From: Alcaligenes aquatilis
Lineage (GTDB): Bacteria > Pseudomonadota > Gammaproteobacteria > Burkholderiales > Burkholderiaceae_B
NCBI RefSeq assembly: GCF_003076515.1
Contig: NZ_CP022390.1
Location: 2,170,001 to 2,234,000 of the forward strand
Length of the DNA: 64,000 nucleotides
Direction of reading: 5' to 3'
Under the pieces are notes generated by a model, which ran no database searches, was not told the DNA's origin, and saw nothing but the letters and a program-made list of their open reading frames with translations. A program made the translations under genes and the position numbers. Positions 62,826 to 64,000 of the stretch are shown in pieces (the stretch's first letter is position 1; the number at the start of each line of letters is the position of its first letter).

Positions 62826-63386
62826 TTATTCCAAAGAAGCCAAGGCCGCATCCAGATCAGGCATATGCGCCTGCACAGGAGGCACATCACTGCGAGTGGC
62901 AATCAAGCGCAAAATATGATTTTTGCTGATCTGGAAAGTACGCATTAACTGCTCCAGCTCGGCAGTAGAGTATTGGCGGGCATTATCACGCAAAGCCGCC
63001 TCCAGCGCATCCAGCTGTTCATAGACCAAGTCCAGATCTTCGCGCTCTTGAATATACAGACGCGTCAGCCAAATACGCTGCCCCACAGCGTCCCATTGCT
63101 CCAGCCCCGAAAACCCATGCTTTTGCGTCAGGCTATTTAATTGGCGGTACAGATCCGAACCGCGCCTTATCTGAGTGACATCGAGCACAGGAGGAAAACC
63201 GTCGGGCAGCCCCCCATCCCAAACAGGCTCGCTGCGCTCTACCGTTTGGAGCACTGGCAAAATATCGTGCAGGCTTTGCACATAACGAGTCACGACCTGG
63301 TCATCCAATGCCAGCTCAGTTGAGGACGCCAAAAACGGCAGGCCCATCAAGGCCATGCCACAGATACAGAGGACTCGTTTAATCAT
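62826..63386 (-). CDS. Hypothetical exported protein
   Basis: A 186-residue protein with a signal peptide (MIKRVLCICGMALMGLPFLASS, cleavage about residue 22). The mature part is helical and acidic with a central RRGSDLYRQLNSLTQKHGFSGLEQWDAVGQRIWLTRLYIQE segment. No cysteines are left after the signal. I do not recognise the family. The start at 63386 gives a clean signal; a longer frame upstream does not. Confidence 0.7.
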   Translation of the reverse strand: MIKRVLCICGMALMGLPFLASSTELALDDQVVTRYVQSLHDILPVLQTVERSEPVWDGGLPDGFPPVLDVTQIRRGSDLYRQLNSLTQKHGFSGLEQWDAVGQRIWLTRLYIQEREDLDLVYEQLDALEAALRDNARQYSTAELEQLMRTFQISKNHILRLIATRSDVPPVQAHMPDLDAALASLE

Positions 63387-63724
63387 CGCTCGCCCTAAAA
63401 AACAAGACAGCCGTCTTGAACGACGCAAAACACTTTGTTTGATTGTAAGCACGAGATTCACTGCTTTTCTTGGCCTGTGCCAAAAACGACACAGCATTTC
63501 ACTCTTTAATAGTCTTGCTCTAAAAAGACTTGCCCTGTTTGAATTTCATACTGTCTGAAATTTGTCAGCCGGACTATCCGTGAAATTGGCTTCACTCTGT
63601 CCCAGAATAAAGGTAACAATTATTTTTTATTTTGGCTTCAGAACAGGCTTGAACGCAGCGTCGACAACGTGCCTGATCGCTCTTTCCCGGCAGGCTTGGG
63701 CACACGCGAAAAGCGGCGGGCAAT
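63387..63724. other. Non-coding region upstream of the exported protein
   Basis: 338 bp without a supported gene. It should contain the promoter of the minus-strand exported-protein gene. I see no repeats or operator-like dyads worth naming. Confidence 0.4.
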
Positions 63725-63752
63725 AAAAAAAGCCCTTGAAAACAAGGGCTTA
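63725..63752 (-). terminator. Terminator of tRNA-Ser
   Basis: On the minus strand AAGCCCTTG-TTTT-CAAGGGCTT followed by a T run, 14 bp after the CCA end. Confidence 0.92.
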
Positions 63753-63765
63753 ATTTAATTTCAGC

Positions 63766-63858
63766 TGGCGGAGACGGAGGGATTCGAACCCTCGATACGG
63801 GTATAAGCCGTATGCTCCCTTAGCAGGGGAGTACCTTCAACCTCTCGGCCACGTCTCC
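63766..63858 (-). tRNA. tRNA-Ser (anticodon GCT)
   Basis: 93 nt, class II with a long variable arm and encoded CCA. Acceptor GGAGACG pairs with CGTCTCC; anticodon arm CTCCC-CTGCTAA-GGGAG gives GCT, reading AGC/AGU. It lies 60 bp downstream of lysC, a neighbourhood seen in other Burkholderiales. Confidence 0.98.
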
Positions 63859-63918
63859 AGCTCTAGGAAAGAAGTAACTATAGCATTTTTAAAAAACCAA
63901 TGCAAATAGCTATAGGGA

Positions 63919-64000
63919 TTATTTTTCCTGATCCAGCTCGAACGTCTTGTGCAGAGCACGTACGGCCAATTCCATGTACTTGTCAGCAATGATGACCGAG
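63919..64000 (-). CDS. lysC: Aspartate kinase, C-terminal end only
   Basis: The last 26 residues of a minus-strand gene that enters from the right edge. They end KYMELAVRALHKTFELDQEK, the typical C-terminus of proteobacterial LysC (second ACT domain). Identification rests on this short tail and on the adjacent tRNA-Ser. Confidence 0.8.
   Translation of the reverse strand, partial: SVIIADKYMELAVRALHKTFELDQEK

Overview
The window looks like a chromosomal segment of a betaproteobacterium of the family Alcaligenaceae, most likely Alcaligenes faecalis or a close relative. The base composition is GC-rich. The gene order (gltA-sdhE-sdhBADC-gntR facing mdh, then prpR facing prpBC and acnB) and the lysC-tRNA-Ser neighbourhood are typical of Alcaligenaceae/Burkholderiales. 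The nitrilase at 58.9 kb matches, as I recall it, the arylacetonitrilase of A. faecalis JM3 almost residue for residue. There is no phage, transposon, CRISPR array or integrated plasmid; almost everything is ordinary metabolic and transport chromosome.

Layout. 0-2 kb: an L-lactate permease (cut by the window edge) diverging from its FadR/LldR-type regulator, with two operator-like sites between them. 2-9.2 kb: TCA-cycle block on the minus strand (gntR, sdhCDAB, sdhE, gltA) facing mdh on the plus strand. 9.4-11.8 kb: MmyB-type regulator diverging from a drug-efflux MFS pump. 11.8-19.7 kb: prpR diverging from prpBC (methylcitrate cycle) with a textbook sigma-54 promoter, two small genes, then acnB. 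20-23.8 kb: TRAP transporter with an unusually large M subunit. 24-27 kb: DUF2863 gene, earP and efp (arginine rhamnosylation of EF-P). 27-32 kb: an alcohol/aldehyde dehydrogenase pair controlled by a divergent AcoR-like sigma-54 activator. 32-39.4 kb: DUF1178 gene, a Yej/Opp-like peptide ABC transporter and a secreted thermonuclease. 39.5-47 kb: aidB, corA, DUF423, adenine deaminase, 3-methyladenine glycosylase, I78 lipoprotein, thioesterase, wrbA and a glutathionyl-hydroquinone reductase. 47-49.1 kb: lldD and two tRNA-Arg(ACG) genes inside a 104-bp direct repeat. 49.5-57.2 kb: a secreted small protein, the three-gene transhydrogenase pntAA-pntAB-pntB, and an iron-type ABC importer. 57.3-61.1 kb: paaY-like gene, small genes, nitrilase and its AraC-type regulator. 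61.1-64 kb: DUF4870-like, SPFH/prohibitin and a 46-residue membrane protein, an exported unknown, tRNA-Ser(GCT) and the end of lysC.

How it fits together. Much of the window handles small organic acids and C2/C3 carbon: lactate uptake and oxidation, propionate via methylcitrate, alcohol/aldehyde oxidation, TRAP uptake of an organic anion, and the TCA cycle that receives them. The clearest regulatory signal I found is an identical 21-bp palindrome upstream of both mdh and acnB, each copy ending exactly 2 bp before a recognisable -35 box. It points to a TCA regulon run, probably, by the adjacent GntR protein. I did not find a clearly new defence or mobile system. The more novel leads are this regulon, the oversized TRAP M subunit, the DUF2863-earP-efp linkage, the doubly anchored peptide-binding protein, the covarying tRNA-Arg repeat and the small membrane protein in front of the SPFH gene.
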